Positions 18,359-27,637 of a stretch of DNA of 64,000 nucleotides are shown here, one piece after another (the stretch's first letter is position 1; each line of letters starts with the position of its first letter). The position numbers and the translations under genes were made by a program. Below the pieces are notes generated by a model. It was given only the letters and a program-made list of their open reading frames with translations, was not told the DNA's origin and made no database searches. Origin of the DNA: Actinotignum sanguinis (GTDB lineage: Bacteria > Actinomycetota > Actinomycetes > Actinomycetales > Actinomycetaceae). Location: contig NZ_QDIE01000007.1 in NCBI RefSeq assembly GCF_003957255.1, positions 1 through 64,000 on the forward strand, written 5' to 3'.

Positions 18359-19074
18359 CGATGAATTTCCGAGCCGCGGGTAATCTGCCCGCCATGATGG
18401 CCGCCGGTCGCGTTCCCACCGCTGGCTTCGGCCACGGTAGCGCGGGCCCGATGCCCTCCAACCGCTACGTCCTTCCCGATTTCGAAGAGCGCACCCCCTA
18501 CGGATACAAGCGTTCCAACCCCTACACCAAACTTTTCGAGGATCGCATTATTTTCCTCGGGGTGCAGGTGGATGATGCTTCCGCGGATGATGTGATGGCC
18601 CAGCTGCTCGTCCTCGAATCGATGGACCCGAACTCCCCGGTGACCATGTACATCAACTCCCCGGGTGGTTCCTTCACCGCGCTCACGGCTATTTACGACA
18701 CCATGCAGTACATCAAGCCGCAGATCCAGACCGTGTGCCTGGGCCAGGCTGCCTCCGCGGCGGCGGTGTTGCTGGCGGCCGGCTCTCCGGGCCGGCGCCT
18801 GGCGCTCCCCAATGCGCGGGTGCTCATCCACCAGCCCGCAATGGAGGGGATGCAGGGGCAGGCCACCGATATTTCTATCGTGGCCGATGAACTTGACCGC
18901 ATGACGGAATGGCTGGTCAACACCCTGGCCCACCACAGCGGGAAGTCTCCCGATGAGGTACGGGCAGATATCCAGCGCGATAAGATCCTCACCGCCCAGC
19001 AGGCCAAGGACTACGGCCTGGTGGACAATGTGCTCGAATCGCGTAAAAATGCGGATACCGTAACCAACGGTTAA
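18355..19074 (+). CDS. clpP2: ATP-dependent Clp protease proteolytic subunit ClpP2
   Basis: 239 aa. Nucleophile S134 in GQAASAAA and H159 in VLIHQPAM. The N-terminus is about 30 residues longer than ClpP1, partly Gly/Ala/Met-rich, and may contain a propeptide, as known for actinobacterial ClpP2. ATG 18355 follows GGAGGAG inside the clpP1 end. A GC hairpin (19129-19161) lies between it and clpX. Confidence 0.95.
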   Translation: MTMNFRAAGNLPAMMAAGRVPTAGFGHGSAGPMPSNRYVLPDFEERTPYGYKRSNPYTKLFEDRIIFLGVQVDDASADDVMAQLLVLESMDPNSPVTMYINSPGGSFTALTAIYDTMQYIKPQIQTVCLGQAASAAAVLLAAGSPGRRLALPNARVLIHQPAMEGMQGQATDISIVADELDRMTEWLVNTLAHHSGKSPDEVRADIQRDKILTAQQAKDYGLVDNVLESRKNADTVTNG

Positions 19075-19128
19075 AAGGAATCGCGCGTATACGCTCCGGG
19101 CTATAGCTGGGGCGGGAGCGCGTATCAT

Positions 19129-19161
19129 GGGCGGGTAGGGGCCAGGTGCTCCTGCCCGCCC
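19129..19161 (+). terminator. GC-rich hairpin between clpP2 and clpX
   Basis: GGGCGGGTAGG pairs with CCTGCCCGCCC (one G-T wobble) across an 11-nt loop, with no T-tract. It may only partly separate clpX from the clpP pair, or be a processing or stability stem. Confidence 0.4.
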
Positions 19162-19311
19162 ACCTGCATGGGCGGCGGGTGCGGCGCGGGAGCTGCGCCG
19201 TCGTACATCTCACTCACCGTGCGCGCCCCGCGTGGGAACGTGACCTTTGAGCGCAGATGCGGTGGAATAGGGAAGACGCGCGTACGGCGCGGCCGCGAGG
19301 CAAGGAGGAAC

Positions 19312-20571
19312 ATGGCGACCGTCGATGCAGCAGAAGCTCTCAAGTGTTCGTTCTGCCAGAAAACCCAACGCCAGGTGAAGAAACTTATCACCGGCTCGGG
19401 TGTCTACATTTGCAATGAATGCATCGAGCTGTGCAATGAGATTATCGCCGAGGAATTCGGGAAGGAAAACGATGGTTTTTCCCCGAATGAGCTTCCCGTT
19501 CCCGCAGATATTTACGCGTTTTTAAACGAGTACGTGGTGGGGCAGGAGGCCGCGAAGCGCACGCTCGCCGTCGCCGTGTACAACCACTACAAGCGGTTGC
19601 GCGCTAAAGCCGCGCCGCGTCCCGCTGATGGTGAGGATACTGTTGAGCTCGGCAAATCTAATATTTTGCTGCTCGGCCCCACCGGTACTGGGAAAACGTA
19701 TCTCGCCCAGTCGCTTGCGCGGATGCTCGATGTGCCCTTCGCGATCGCGGATGCCACCTCTCTTACAGAGGCCGGGTACGTGGGTGAAGACGTCGAGAAT
19801 ATTTTATTGCGGCTCGTGCAGGCTGCCGGTGATGATGTGAAAAAGGCCGAATCTGGCATTATTTACATCGACGAAATCGATAAAATCACGCGCAAATCTG
19901 AGAATCCCTCCATTACCCGGGATGTGTCGGGGGAGGGCGTGCAGCAGGCGCTTCTCAAGATCGTGGAGGGTACGGTTGCGGCGGTGCCTCCGCAGGGCGG
20001 GCGTAAGCATCCCCAACAGGACTATCTCCAGATCAATACCTCGAATATTCTTTTTATATGCGCCGGGGCCTTTGCGGGTTTGGAGGATGTTATTTCTACC
20101 CGCGTAGGGCGCCACGGTATCGGTTTCGGGGCGCAATTGCACGACGCCGAGGCCAGTTCGACGATGCTCTCGCAGGTCACCCCGGAGGATCTCCATAAGT
20201 ACGGCCTTATTCCGGAGCTGGTGGGGCGCCTGCCCGTTATCGCAACGGTGGAGGCGCTGGGCGAAGACGACCTGGTGCAGATTCTTACCGAGCCGCGCAA
20301 CGCCCTGGTCAAACAGTACACTCGCATGTTCGAGCTGGACGGGGTGCGCCTGACCTTCCAGGATGAGGCGCTGCGCGCCATGGCGCGCGAAGCGATGGAA
20401 CGGGGCACCGGGGCGCGCGGGCTGCGCTCCATTATGGAGCGGGTACTCGGCCCGGCCATGTTTGATGTGCCTTCCCGTAAGGATGTCCGGGAAGTGATTG
20501 TTACCCGCGCGGCGGTCACCGACGGTGCGGCTGTGGAGATCGTTTCCGCTGCGCAACGGAAGAGCGCCTAG
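19312..20571 (+). CDS. clpX: ATP-dependent Clp protease ATP-binding subunit ClpX
   Basis: 419 aa. N-terminal zinc-binding domain with C12, C15, C34 and C37. AAA+ module with Walker A GPTGTGKT (near 121), Walker [11 protein letters not shown] and the RHGIGFGAQ loop. It unfolds tagged substrates and feeds them to ClpP1P2. ATG 19312 has AAGGAGGAAC directly upstream; the longer frame from 19168 runs through intergenic hairpins. The stop overlaps the GTG of the chorismate mutase gene. Confidence 0.95.
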   Translation: MATVDAAEALKCSFCQKTQRQVKKLITGSGVYICNECIELCNEIIAEEFGKENDGFSPNELPVPADIYAFLNEYVVGQEAAKRTLAVAVYNHYKRLRAKAAPRPADGEDTVELGKSNILLLGPTGTGKTYLAQSLARMLDVPFAIADATSLTEAGYVGEDVENILLRLVQAAGDDVKKAESGIIYIDEIDKITRKSENPSITRDVSGEGVQQALLKIVEGTVAAVPPQGGRKHPQQDYLQINTSNILFICAGAFAGLEDVISTRVGRHGIGFGAQLHDAEASSTMLSQVTPEDLHKYGLIPELVGRLPVIATVEALGEDDLVQILTEPRNALVKQYTRMFELDGVRLTFQDEALRAMAREAMERGTGARGLRSIMERVLGPAMFDVPSRKDVREVIVTRAAVTDGAAVEIVSAAQRKSA

Positions 20572-20999
20572 TGGGCAGCGAAGGGGCGCAGCGCCATGCG
20601 GAAGAAGAGCGGTGCACCGCGGAACTTGGTGCTTTGCGGGCGCGTCTGGACGTTTTGGACTCCCAGCTAATTGAGCTGTTGGGGCAACGTAAGCAGATAA
20701 CCGACGCCGTGGGGCGCCTCAAGGATCGCTACCGGCTTCCCGCCCGCGATATGGCGCGCGAAGGTGTGCAGCATGCTCGAATTGCTGAACTGGCGCGCGA
20801 GGTGGGGCTAGATCCCGAATTTGCGGTGCGGGTGCATAATGTCATCACCTCGCGGGCTGTAGCGGATCACCAGCGTATTTCCCACGCTTCCCGTGTTTCC
20901 CGCGCCGCGCAGGTTGGCGGTGATCAGCACGAGGCTGGCGGTGATCAGCACGAAGCCAGTGGTGATGAGCGCGCGGCTGGCGGTGCCGGCGCGGACTAG
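20571..20999 (+). CDS. AroQ-type chorismate mutase, C-terminal repeat tail
   Basis: 142 aa. Residues about 15-95 match the all-helical AroQ fold: LRARLDVLDSQLIELLGQRKQ, then VGRLKDRYRLPARD. The conserved Arg, Lys, Asp and Gln/Glu positions convert chorismate to prephenate for Phe/Tyr synthesis. The last 35 residues are low-complexity with two DQHEA copies from a short direct DNA repeat (about 20928-20970). GTG overlaps the clpX TAG, so it is coupled to clpX. Confidence 0.8.
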   Translation: MGSEGAQRHAEEERCTAELGALRARLDVLDSQLIELLGQRKQITDAVGRLKDRYRLPARDMAREGVQHARIAELAREVGLDPEFAVRVHNVITSRAVADHQRISHASRVSRAAQVGGDQHEAGGDQHEASGDERAAGGAGAD

Positions 21000-21020
21000 C
21001 TTCGCACGACGCGAGGTGAA

Positions 21021-21062
21021 ACGAGGCGGGGCGTGGACTAAGAAGCCCCCGCCCCGCCTCGT
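21021..21062. terminator. bidirectional hairpin between chorismate mutase and acyl-CoA ligase genes
   Basis: ACGAGGCGGGGCG pairs with CGCCCCGCCTCGT across a 16-nt loop. The flanking genes converge, so it can serve both. Confidence 0.7.
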
Positions 21063-21076
21063 AGCTGAACTATGAC

Positions 21077-22912
21077 CTAATCGCGGTTCTTATCGCCCTT
21101 GTCCCCGTAAATATCGCGCCCGATCACGGTGGCGAAATCACGGAGCACCGCGGTGCGCTTCACCTTGAGAGAAGCGGTGAGGTAGCCGTTCTCCGGGGTG
21201 AAATCAATGGGGAGAATAACGAATTTACGGATAGATTCCGCGCGGGATACCGCTTCGTTGGTGCGCTTAATGGCGCGGTCCACCGCGGCGATAATCTGCG
21301 GATCATGCACGGCTTCCGAAACGGACATGGCCGGCAGATTCTTATTCTTCAGCCAGATGGGCAGCATCTCTGAATCCAGGGTGATGAGGGCGCCCACGAA
21401 AGGCCGCTGATCGCCCACCACAACCACCTGCGAAATAAGCGGGTGGCCGCGCAGCCGATCCTCCAGGATCGCGGGGGAGACGTTCTTCCCGCCGGCGGTC
21501 ACAATAAGTTCCTTCTTCCGCCCGGTAATCCACACGAAGCCATCTTCGATCTTGCCGAGATCGCCGGTGCGATACCAGCCGTCCTCGGTAAATGCCTTGG
21601 CGGTTTCTTCCGGGTTATTCAGGTACTTGTGGAAAACATGATCGCCCTTGACCAGCACTTCACCGTCGGTATCAATCGCGACGTGGCAGCCGGGATACGC
21701 CGGCCCCACCGAACCGATCCGCTGGTGGTTGAAGCGGTTCACGGTGGTCGGTGCGGACGTTTCCGTTGCCCCGTATCCTTCAAAAATGTTAATCCCGATG
21801 CCGCGGAAGAAATGCCCCAGCCGTGCGCCCAGCGGCGCACCCCCGGAAATCACATTCTCGAGGTTCCCGCCGGTAATCTCCTTAATCTTGGAGTAGACGA
21901 GGCGCTCACCCACTTCATGCTGAGCTCGCAGCGCCAGAGACGGCCCGGCCGCGCTATCCAGGGCCCGCGAATAGGCGATAGCCACCTTGGCGTAATAGCG
22001 GAAAATCTTTTGCTTCACACCTGTGGCCTGGGCATCCGCCGCGTTGTAGATCTTCTCGAAAACGCGCGGTACCGCCAAAATATAATGCGGCTTGAAGGAC
22101 TTCATATCCTCAACGAGGTTATGGGTATCGGGGCAGTGCCCGATGGTATTACCCGCGTAGAAGGCCACCAGGTTAATAAAGCGTGCGAAAACATGGGCCA
22201 TGGGCAGGAAGAGGAGGGTGCGCTTCTCGCCGGAGAGGATCGGGGCGAGGTTATCATCCAGCGGCCCATTAATAACTACGTGCAGCAGGTTGCGGTGGCT
22301 GAGAACCACGCCCTTAGGCCGGCCTGTCGAGCCGGAGGTATAGATGACGGTAGCTTCGTCGTCGGCATGCATCGCATCGATACGGCGGTCAATCTCAGCA
22401 TCGAGATCCATGGTGCCACGCGCGGAAATCCGGGCCAAGTCATCGTCAGAAATAACGAAAATATCGCTAAAGAAATCAAAATCGGAACGGAAGGGCGCCA
22501 TAACCGCGGCCATCTGCTGGTTTTCAACGACGGCGAAGCGGCAGTGCGCATCTTCCACAATCCAGCGAGCCTGCTCCGTGGAATCAGTTTCATACACGGT
22601 GACGGCCATCGCGCCAATGGACCACAGCGCGAAATCAACCACGCAGAATTCGTAGCGAGTGTGGCACATGAGTGCGATACGATCCCCGGGCTGGACGCCC
22701 ATGGCGATAAAGCCGCGTGCCAGGGCACGATATTCGGATTCGAAAGTCCGCCACGCCACCGGCACCCATTGCCCCAACGAGGCCTTGCGCGCCACCACGG
22801 TGCGCTCGGGCTGCTCGCGTGCGATATTACGGAAAACCCACGGAATCGTCATTTCATCGGTGATATGAATCTTTCCGGGAGTGAAAACTTCAGTCCGCTC
22901 GATTTCGGCCAT
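21077..22912 (-). CDS. long-chain fatty-acid-CoA ligase (AMP-binding, FadD type)
   Basis: 611 aa. ANL-superfamily motifs: P-loop TVIYTSGSTGRPKGV (about 195-210), GYGATETSA (about 380), YRTGDLG (about 455) and ITGRKKELIVTAGGKNV (about 470-487). The last matches long-chain acyl-CoA synthetases of the FadD15/FAA type. It activates fatty acids to acyl-CoA for lipid use. ATG 22912 has GAGGAG 6 bases upstream; the longer frame adds only MRRI. It is divergent from the PIG-L cluster, with TACACT (22945-22950) as a likely -10. Confidence 0.9.
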   Translation of the reverse strand: MAEIERTEVFTPGKIHITDEMTIPWVFRNIAREQPERTVVARKASLGQWVPVAWRTFESEYRALARGFIAMGVQPGDRIALMCHTRYEFCVVDFALWSIGAMAVTVYETDSTEQARWIVEDAHCRFAVVENQQMAAVMAPFRSDFDFFSDIFVISDDDLARISARGTMDLDAEIDRRIDAMHADDEATVIYTSGSTGRPKGVVLSHRNLLHVVINGPLDDNLAPILSGEKRTLLFLPMAHVFARFINLVAFYAGNTIGHCPDTHNLVEDMKSFKPHYILAVPRVFEKIYNAADAQATGVKQKIFRYYAKVAIAYSRALDSAAGPSLALRAQHEVGERLVYSKIKEITGGNLENVISGGAPLGARLGHFFRGIGINIFEGYGATETSAPTTVNRFNHQRIGSVGPAYPGCHVAIDTDGEVLVKGDHVFHKYLNNPEETAKAFTEDGWYRTGDLGKIEDGFVWITGRKKELIVTAGGKNVSPAILEDRLRGHPLISQVVVVGDQRPFVGALITLDSEMLPIWLKNKNLPAMSVSEAVHDPQIIAAVDRAIKRTNEAVSRAESIRKFVILPIDFTPENGYLTASLKVKRTAVLRDFATVIGRDIYGDKGDKNRD

Positions 22913-22944
22913 GATTCTCCTCAAGGTTACGCGTGAGTAAGTAA

Positions 22945-22950
22945 AGTGTA
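22945..22950 (-). promoter_or_regulatory. candidate -10 element of the acyl-CoA ligase gene
   Basis: TACACT on the minus strand, 33 bp before the ATG. The shared GATGAGA palindrome is centred about 43 bp upstream of it, so the same regulator could touch both divergent promoters. Confidence 0.35.
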
Positions 22951-22981
22951 CGGCACGCGCGGGAAACGGGGGTGGAGGCGC

Positions 22982-22999
22982 GATGAGAGAGTTCTCATC
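22982..22999. promoter_or_regulatory. palindromic operator, copy 1 (GATGAGA-N4-TCTCATC)
   Basis: Two perfect 7-bp arms with spacer GAGT. The centre is 52.5 bp before the A of the PIG-L gene ATG at 23043. The second copy (28959-28976) has the same arms, the same 4-bp spacer and the same distance to its ATG. A possible -10 (GATATT, 23013-23018) follows, putting the palindrome over the -35 region as expected for an activator. Most likely bound by the response regulator of this cluster (inference). Confidence 0.65.
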
Positions 23000-23042
23000 A
23001 CCTCCTCACCGCGATATTAACACGGGGCGGAACACTGGAGCC

Positions 23043-23948
23043 ATGACGATCTCCATGAATGCTCTTCTTGCCGTGCTCCTTTTGGTGACGGCACTGTCCG
23101 TTGTTCTTCTTGAAACTTCAGTACGACGACGCATCCGCGCCTTCCGGCCCCTCCAGCTTTTCACGCTGGGAAGTGCCTTCCTTCTCGTCCCGGCTAATAT
23201 CGCCTTGTTAGGTGGGGATGCGCCCGGGAACCTGGAGCGGTGGGTGAGCCTGGGCTCCGTTGCGGCGCTGGTTACCCAGTTTGTTCTCTTGGTGAGTGGT
23301 TGGATTCCGGTGGGGGCGGCGGGGCCCACGCGCCGTATCCTCGCCGTCGGGGCACATCCCGATGATCTGGAATTGGCCTGCGGGGGTACCTTGGCTCGGT
23401 TGGCCGATGCCGGGCATGAAATTCATGCCATCGTGGCCGCGGATGGTGCGGTGGGAGGTAATGCCGGGGAGCGGGCCGGGGAAGCCCAGCGCGCCGGTAC
23501 TTTCCTCGGGGTGACCACCTTGCGCACTCTCGGCCTGCCCGATACTCAGCTAGCTGATCACGAAAATACTCTCACCAGCGCCATCGAAGAAAAAATCCGA
23601 ACCCTCAACCCGGATATTATTTTCACGCATTCGGCCCACGATCAACACCAGGACCACACCGCCGTGCACCGCGCCACCATGAGGGCCGGGCGGCGCCACC
23701 CGGCGATTCTCTGCTACGAATCGCCCTCGGCTACCGCGAACTTTTCCCCGCAGGTCTTCGTGGATATCACCGAGTACACCGGGGTGAAAAGCGCCGGGGT
23801 GGCCATCCACGCCGACCAGATGGACAAACCGTATATGGCTGGCGACGTGCTCACCGCCAAAGCTAATTTCCGTGGCGAACAAGCCAAAATGGAGGCCGCC
23901 GAGGCTTTTGAAGCGGTGCGTATTCCCGCTTTCCGCGGTGTGCTCTAA
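23043..23948 (+). CDS. membrane-anchored PIG-L/LmbE-family N-deacetylase
   Basis: 301 aa. Three hydrophobic segments (about 3-24, 36-58 and 69-90) precede a PIG-L domain. Zinc motifs: AHPDD (H105, D107, D108) and HSAHDQHQDH around residue 200. The positive residues after segment 1 (RRRIR) and after segment 3 suggest that the catalytic domain faces the cytoplasm. PIG-L enzymes remove acetyl groups from N-acetylglucosaminyl compounds; here a lipid- or nucleotide-linked amino sugar is likely (inference). ATG 23043 (GGAG just upstream) was chosen over ATG 22983, which lies inside the palindrome; the matching 52.5-bp distance at the other copy supports this. Confidence 0.78.
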   Translation: MTISMNALLAVLLLVTALSVVLLETSVRRRIRAFRPLQLFTLGSAFLLVPANIALLGGDAPGNLERWVSLGSVAALVTQFVLLVSGWIPVGAAGPTRRILAVGAHPDDLELACGGTLARLADAGHEIHAIVAADGAVGGNAGERAGEAQRAGTFLGVTTLRTLGLPDTQLADHENTLTSAIEEKIRTLNPDIIFTHSAHDQHQDHTAVHRATMRAGRRHPAILCYESPSATANFSPQVFVDITEYTGVKSAGVAIHADQMDKPYMAGDVLTAKANFRGEQAKMEAAEAFEAVRIPAFRGVL

Positions 23949-24041
23949 GCCCGGGTAGGTACCCATCCCGCGGCGCTGCGCCGCGCCGTGTGGCGCACCG
24001 TGTCGCGCCGTCTCTCCACTATTATCGAAGGATCAATCACG

Positions 24042-24971
24042 ATGACTCATTCCGCTCTTACTTCCTGCCCGCGAGTGCTCGTTACCGGGGCCAGCGGCCC
24101 GGCTGGCTCCTCCCTTCTCACCCAGCTGGATGCCCGGCGAATCCCCGTGCTCGGCGTCGATATGGCGCCTCGCCCCCGTACCGACGGTGCGCGGATCCTC
24201 CCGTGCCCGCCGGCCACAGCTCCGGATTTTGTTAGCGCCCTGGCCGCCATCTGCGAGGAGTATTCGATTGACCTCATCATCCCCACCGTGGATGAAGAAC
24301 TTTCTATCCTCGCTCCGCTGCGCAGTGCGCTGCTCCATCGGGCCCGCATTGCGGTTTCACCCACCGCAGCGGTGGCTATTGCTGCCGATAAATGGCTCAC
24401 CCATCGGGTAGCAGACAGCCTCGGCCTGGCCGTGCCCCGGAGTCTGGAAGGCCCCGCACTCACCGAAGAAGGTGCCTACTGGCTCGGATTCCCCTACGTG
24501 GTACGCCCGCGGGTCGCACGTGGCGGGCGCGGGGTACGCCTGGAAACAACATTCCCACCCACCGTGCCATTGCGGGAAACCGAGATGGTCTCCGCCTTCC
24601 TCCCCGGAACCGAATACTGCGCGCAGCTCTACCTTCCTCTTCCCGCATCGGGGCACACCGCCACCGTGGTCGTGCTAGAGAAAACCAGTCTGGCCTCCGG
24701 GCAGCACGGAAACGCGACCGGGGTCCGGCGCGTGAAAGCCCCAGATGTTGCCGAGCTAGCGCTCGCGGCGGCGCGGGCGGTGGGCGTGAACGGCGCGGCC
24801 GACGTTGATATTCGCCGCGATACTCAGGGCCGCCCCGCGCTCATCGAAATCAATGCCCGTTTCGGCGCACATAGCGCTCACGCACCAGAATTGTTGGACG
24901 CGCTCCTGGACGCTTACGCACCCGCGGAGGCCACTTCGGCACCTCACTCCGCTATCGAGGTGACCGCATGA
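24042..24971 (+). CDS. ATP-grasp ligase (carbamoyl-phosphate-synthase-like)
   Basis: 309 aa. N-terminal preATP-grasp fold opens with VLVTGASGPAGSS (12-24). The ATP-grasp core shows FPYVVRPRVARGGRGV (about 150-165), with Arg rather than Lys at the usual lysine position, and a metal-binding end ALIEINARFG (about 265-274). Such enzymes join a carboxylate to an amine or other nucleophile through an acyl phosphate. With a deacetylase just upstream that would free amines, acylation or aminoacylation of an amino sugar is a reasonable guess (inference). ATG 24042 has GAAGGA 9 bases upstream. Its stop overlaps the GT2 start. Confidence 0.75.
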   Translation: MTHSALTSCPRVLVTGASGPAGSSLLTQLDARRIPVLGVDMAPRPRTDGARILPCPPATAPDFVSALAAICEEYSIDLIIPTVDEELSILAPLRSALLHRARIAVSPTAAVAIAADKWLTHRVADSLGLAVPRSLEGPALTEEGAYWLGFPYVVRPRVARGGRGVRLETTFPPTVPLRETEMVSAFLPGTEYCAQLYLPLPASGHTATVVVLEKTSLASGQHGNATGVRRVKAPDVAELALAAARAVGVNGAADVDIRRDTQGRPALIEINARFGAHSAHAPELLDALLDAYAPAEATSAPHSAIEVTA

Positions 24972-26194
24972 CCACCTTGCTTCTCATTCTTGCCGTTCCT
25001 ACCCTCATCCTCACCGCGGTGACCTGGATGATGTACCCGGCCGCCATACTCGGTGAGATGCGCCAACGCCCCCGCCCCCTCTATGGTCCGCACACGAAAG
25101 TGTCGATTATTATCCCCGCCTATAACGAAGAAGTGGTGCTCGGCGCCTGCCTGCGCTCCATCCTTGCTACCGGCTGGCGCCGTTTGGAGGTCATCGTCGT
25201 CGATGATGGTTCCACGGACGCGACCGCCGCCGTTGCCGCGCCCTTCACCCGCGATCCGCGCGTGACCTTCCTCAGTAAGATCAACGGAGGGAAAGGCAGC
25301 GCCCTCAATCTCGGTATCGCTCATGCCACCGGGGAGATTCTCATTTTCGTGGATGCCGACGGGCTCTTCACTCCCACCACCATCCCGCAGCTTTTGAGTG
25401 GATTCCGCCATCCTGGGGTGGGCGCCGTATGTGGCAACGATCAGCCGGTCAATATCACCGGCCCGCTCACAGCTCTGCTTGCCCTCATGACCCACGTCGG
25501 GACAGGTATGACGCGCCGTGCCCTCGCTTTGCTGGGGATGCTTCCCATCGTGGCAGGAAATTCCGGGGCGTTCCGTGCTGATGCGGTGCGCCGGGTCGGA
25601 GGTTTTCGGGAAGATACCCTGGGGGAGGATCTGGAGCTTACCTGGCGGATCCACTTTGCCGGATGGGACGTGGAATTCGCGCCCCACGCTCTGGTACTGG
25701 CCGAAGTCCCATCCACTCTGTCGGCATTATGGAAACAGCGGGTGCGCTGGCAACGGGGTCTTATTCAAACCGCTCGTATCCATCGCTCCCGCCTCACCTC
25801 TCCTTGGCGGCGCCCCATTGACGCCTACCTGCCTATCAATCTCTTCTCACTCCTCGTCGCCCCGGTGTTCCAGGTAGCCACCCTCGCGGTGTGGGCGGTT
25901 GCAGCACTTAGCGGGGCGGCTCCGAATTGGATGAACATACTGGTGGGGGCGGGACTGGTGGTCGCCTTCGCGGTAACGGTGCTTTCTCTTGTCCTGGATC
26001 GTGCCTGGCGCGACCTGCGTCTTCTTCCCGCCTTGCCCCTGTGGCTCCCCTTCTCCTGGATGATGAGCGCCGCGACGGTGCGCGCGATCTGGCTAGAAAT
26101 GCGCGGAAAAGCCAGCGAATGGAATAAGCTGGAACGAACGGGCGTGCACACCGTGCCGCTCCCGCCCGCCGCCGTCGAACGGGAAACAATGTGA
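24968..26194 (+). CDS. processive family-2 glycosyltransferase (polysaccharide synthase type)
   Basis: 408 aa. An N-terminal membrane segment (2-24), GT2 domain with PAYNEE, VDDGSTD (about 78), VDADG (about 128), GEDLEL (about 219) and QRVRW (about 257). The D, DxD, ED and Q-x-x-R-W set marks processive synthases such as IcaA/PgaC, NodC and hyaluronan synthase. Three C-terminal membrane helices (about 280-370) would form the export channel. Likely product: a beta-linked amino-sugar polymer (inference). The ATG overlaps the ATP-grasp stop (ATGA), and its own TGA overlaps the kinase GTG. Confidence 0.87.
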   Translation: MTTLLLILAVPTLILTAVTWMMYPAAILGEMRQRPRPLYGPHTKVSIIIPAYNEEVVLGACLRSILATGWRRLEVIVVDDGSTDATAAVAAPFTRDPRVTFLSKINGGKGSALNLGIAHATGEILIFVDADGLFTPTTIPQLLSGFRHPGVGAVCGNDQPVNITGPLTALLALMTHVGTGMTRRALALLGMLPIVAGNSGAFRADAVRRVGGFREDTLGEDLELTWRIHFAGWDVEFAPHALVLAEVPSTLSALWKQRVRWQRGLIQTARIHRSRLTSPWRRPIDAYLPINLFSLLVAPVFQVATLAVWAVAALSGAAPNWMNILVGAGLVVAFAVTVLSLVLDRAWRDLRLLPALPLWLPFSWMMSAATVRAIWLEMRGKASEWNKLERTGVHTVPLPPAAVERETM

Positions 26195-27609
26195 CATCAC
26201 GTCCTATTACGATTCGTTTTCGGATTGCCGCCACCATGGTCGCCCTCGTTGCGGTTGTGCTGGCGGCAACCGGCGTTGCCGTTGTTCTTACCGAAAGCCG
26301 TATGTGGCGCGCCCAGGTGGATGCCACCCTGGTGCGGGTGGCAGACGAGTTTAGGGTGCTGGCTGAAAACGGAGTCGATCCGGAAACCGGGCAGCCTTTC
26401 GCCGGGCCATCCCAGCTCATCGAAACCTATCTTTCGCGCACCGTCCTTTCCGAAGCGGAAGGGGAAATGGGGATCGTGGACGGGCGGGTCGCCTGGGTGG
26501 GTGGTGATACCAGCCCGGTACGCCCTGAAGAAGACTCCGGACTGGTGCGCCACCTCCTCCCGCTCACCCGGAGCGGGGAAGTCACGATGGGTACCTACGC
26601 GGGTACGCAGCGTGAATATCGCTATATCGTGGTGCCGGTGCAGTTCTCCGACTCGCAGCCCGGCGCGCTGGTGCACGTGTACCTTCTTGATGTCATCAGT
26701 GCTCGTATCTGGAGCCTTATGACGGTGCTGGCGGTGGTCTACCTGGTGGCGGTGAGCGGCGTCGTCGCCATCGCGTGGCGACTGGTGGGGCAGCTGCTGC
26801 GCCCCGTGGAGCAGCTGCGTGCCACGGCAGAAAATATTACCGAGAATGCGGATTTGTCCCGCCGGGTGCCGGTGGAGGGGCGTGACGATCTGGCGCGGCT
26901 CTCGACGGCGATAAATACTATGCTCGATTCCCTGGAAACCATGGATGCCGATCAGCGCCAACTTTTAGATGACGTCGGGCACGAATTGCGCACCCCCATC
27001 ACGATTGTGCGCGGACATCTGGAACTCATGGACGCTGCCGATCCGAGTGACGCCGCGGATACCCGCGCCCTGGCCCTCGAAGAACTGGACCGTATGAATT
27101 CGCTGGTAGGCGACTTACTCACCCTCGCAAAATCCGAGCGTGCTGACTTTGTGGTACCTCGCGAAGTTGATATTGCCGCGCTCACCGAGCGGATTTTCGA
27201 TAAAGCTACCGGGTTGGGCTCGCGCGCCTGGAACCTCGGCGAGGTGGCACGTGGACAAGTATGGCTCGACCCGGAACGTATTACCCAGGCAGTGCTGCAA
27301 TTGGCCGCGAACGCCGTCAAATACTCCGAAGATGGCTCCCCGGTAGAGATTTCCTCGACCGTGGCCGGAGGCCGCGTGAGTTTCACGGTGGAAGACGCCG
27401 GCTGCGGGATCGCCCCGGAGGATACCGCTCGCATCATGGAGCGCTTCGCGCGCGGGCGTAACACCGGGCGTTCGGAAGGCTCCGGGCTCGGGCTCGCAAT
27501 TGTTAGCTCTATCGCCCGGGCCCACGGCGGGGAGGTAACGGTGCGCTCACGTTTGGGGGAGGGCTCCGTGTTTACGCTGAGTTTGCCCAGCGTTTACCGG
27601 GGAACGTGA
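26191..27609 (+). CDS. sensor histidine kinase of the envelope cluster
   Basis: 472 aa. Membrane segments about 12-34 and 170-195 enclose an extracytoplasmic sensor of about 135 residues. A HAMP domain (about 197-248), a HisKA domain with GHELRTP (phospho-acceptor H264) and a HATPase domain with N-box LAANAVKYS, G1 DAGCGI and G2 GSGLGLAI follow. The GTG start overlaps the GT2 stop, so kinase and synthase are co-transcribed. The signal is unknown; sensing of envelope state or the polymer is plausible (inference). Confidence 0.9.
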   Translation: MTSRPITIRFRIAATMVALVAVVLAATGVAVVLTESRMWRAQVDATLVRVADEFRVLAENGVDPETGQPFAGPSQLIETYLSRTVLSEAEGEMGIVDGRVAWVGGDTSPVRPEEDSGLVRHLLPLTRSGEVTMGTYAGTQREYRYIVVPVQFSDSQPGALVHVYLLDVISARIWSLMTVLAVVYLVAVSGVVAIAWRLVGQLLRPVEQLRATAENITENADLSRRVPVEGRDDLARLSTAINTMLDSLETMDADQRQLLDDVGHELRTPITIVRGHLELMDAADPSDAADTRALALEELDRMNSLVGDLLTLAKSERADFVVPREVDIAALTERIFDKATGLGSRAWNLGEVARGQVWLDPERITQAVLQLAANAVKYSEDGSPVEISSTVAGGRVSFTVEDAGCGIAPEDTARIMERFARGRNTGRSEGSGLGLAIVSSIARAHGGEVTVRSRLGEGSVFTLSLPSVYRGT

Positions 27610-27637
27610 TAGCCTCACAACCGGAGAAGGGAGCAAG

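Noticed and set aside
21443-22936. 497-codon plus-strand frame over the acyl-CoA ligase gene
   Set aside because: Antisense shadow; the minus strand has clear AMP-binding motifs.
22983-23042. upstream ATG (22983) as start of the PIG-L gene, with a fair GGAG site
   Set aside because: It falls inside the palindrome; the identical 52.5-bp spacing at the second palindrome supports ATG 23043. The longer form cannot be fully excluded.
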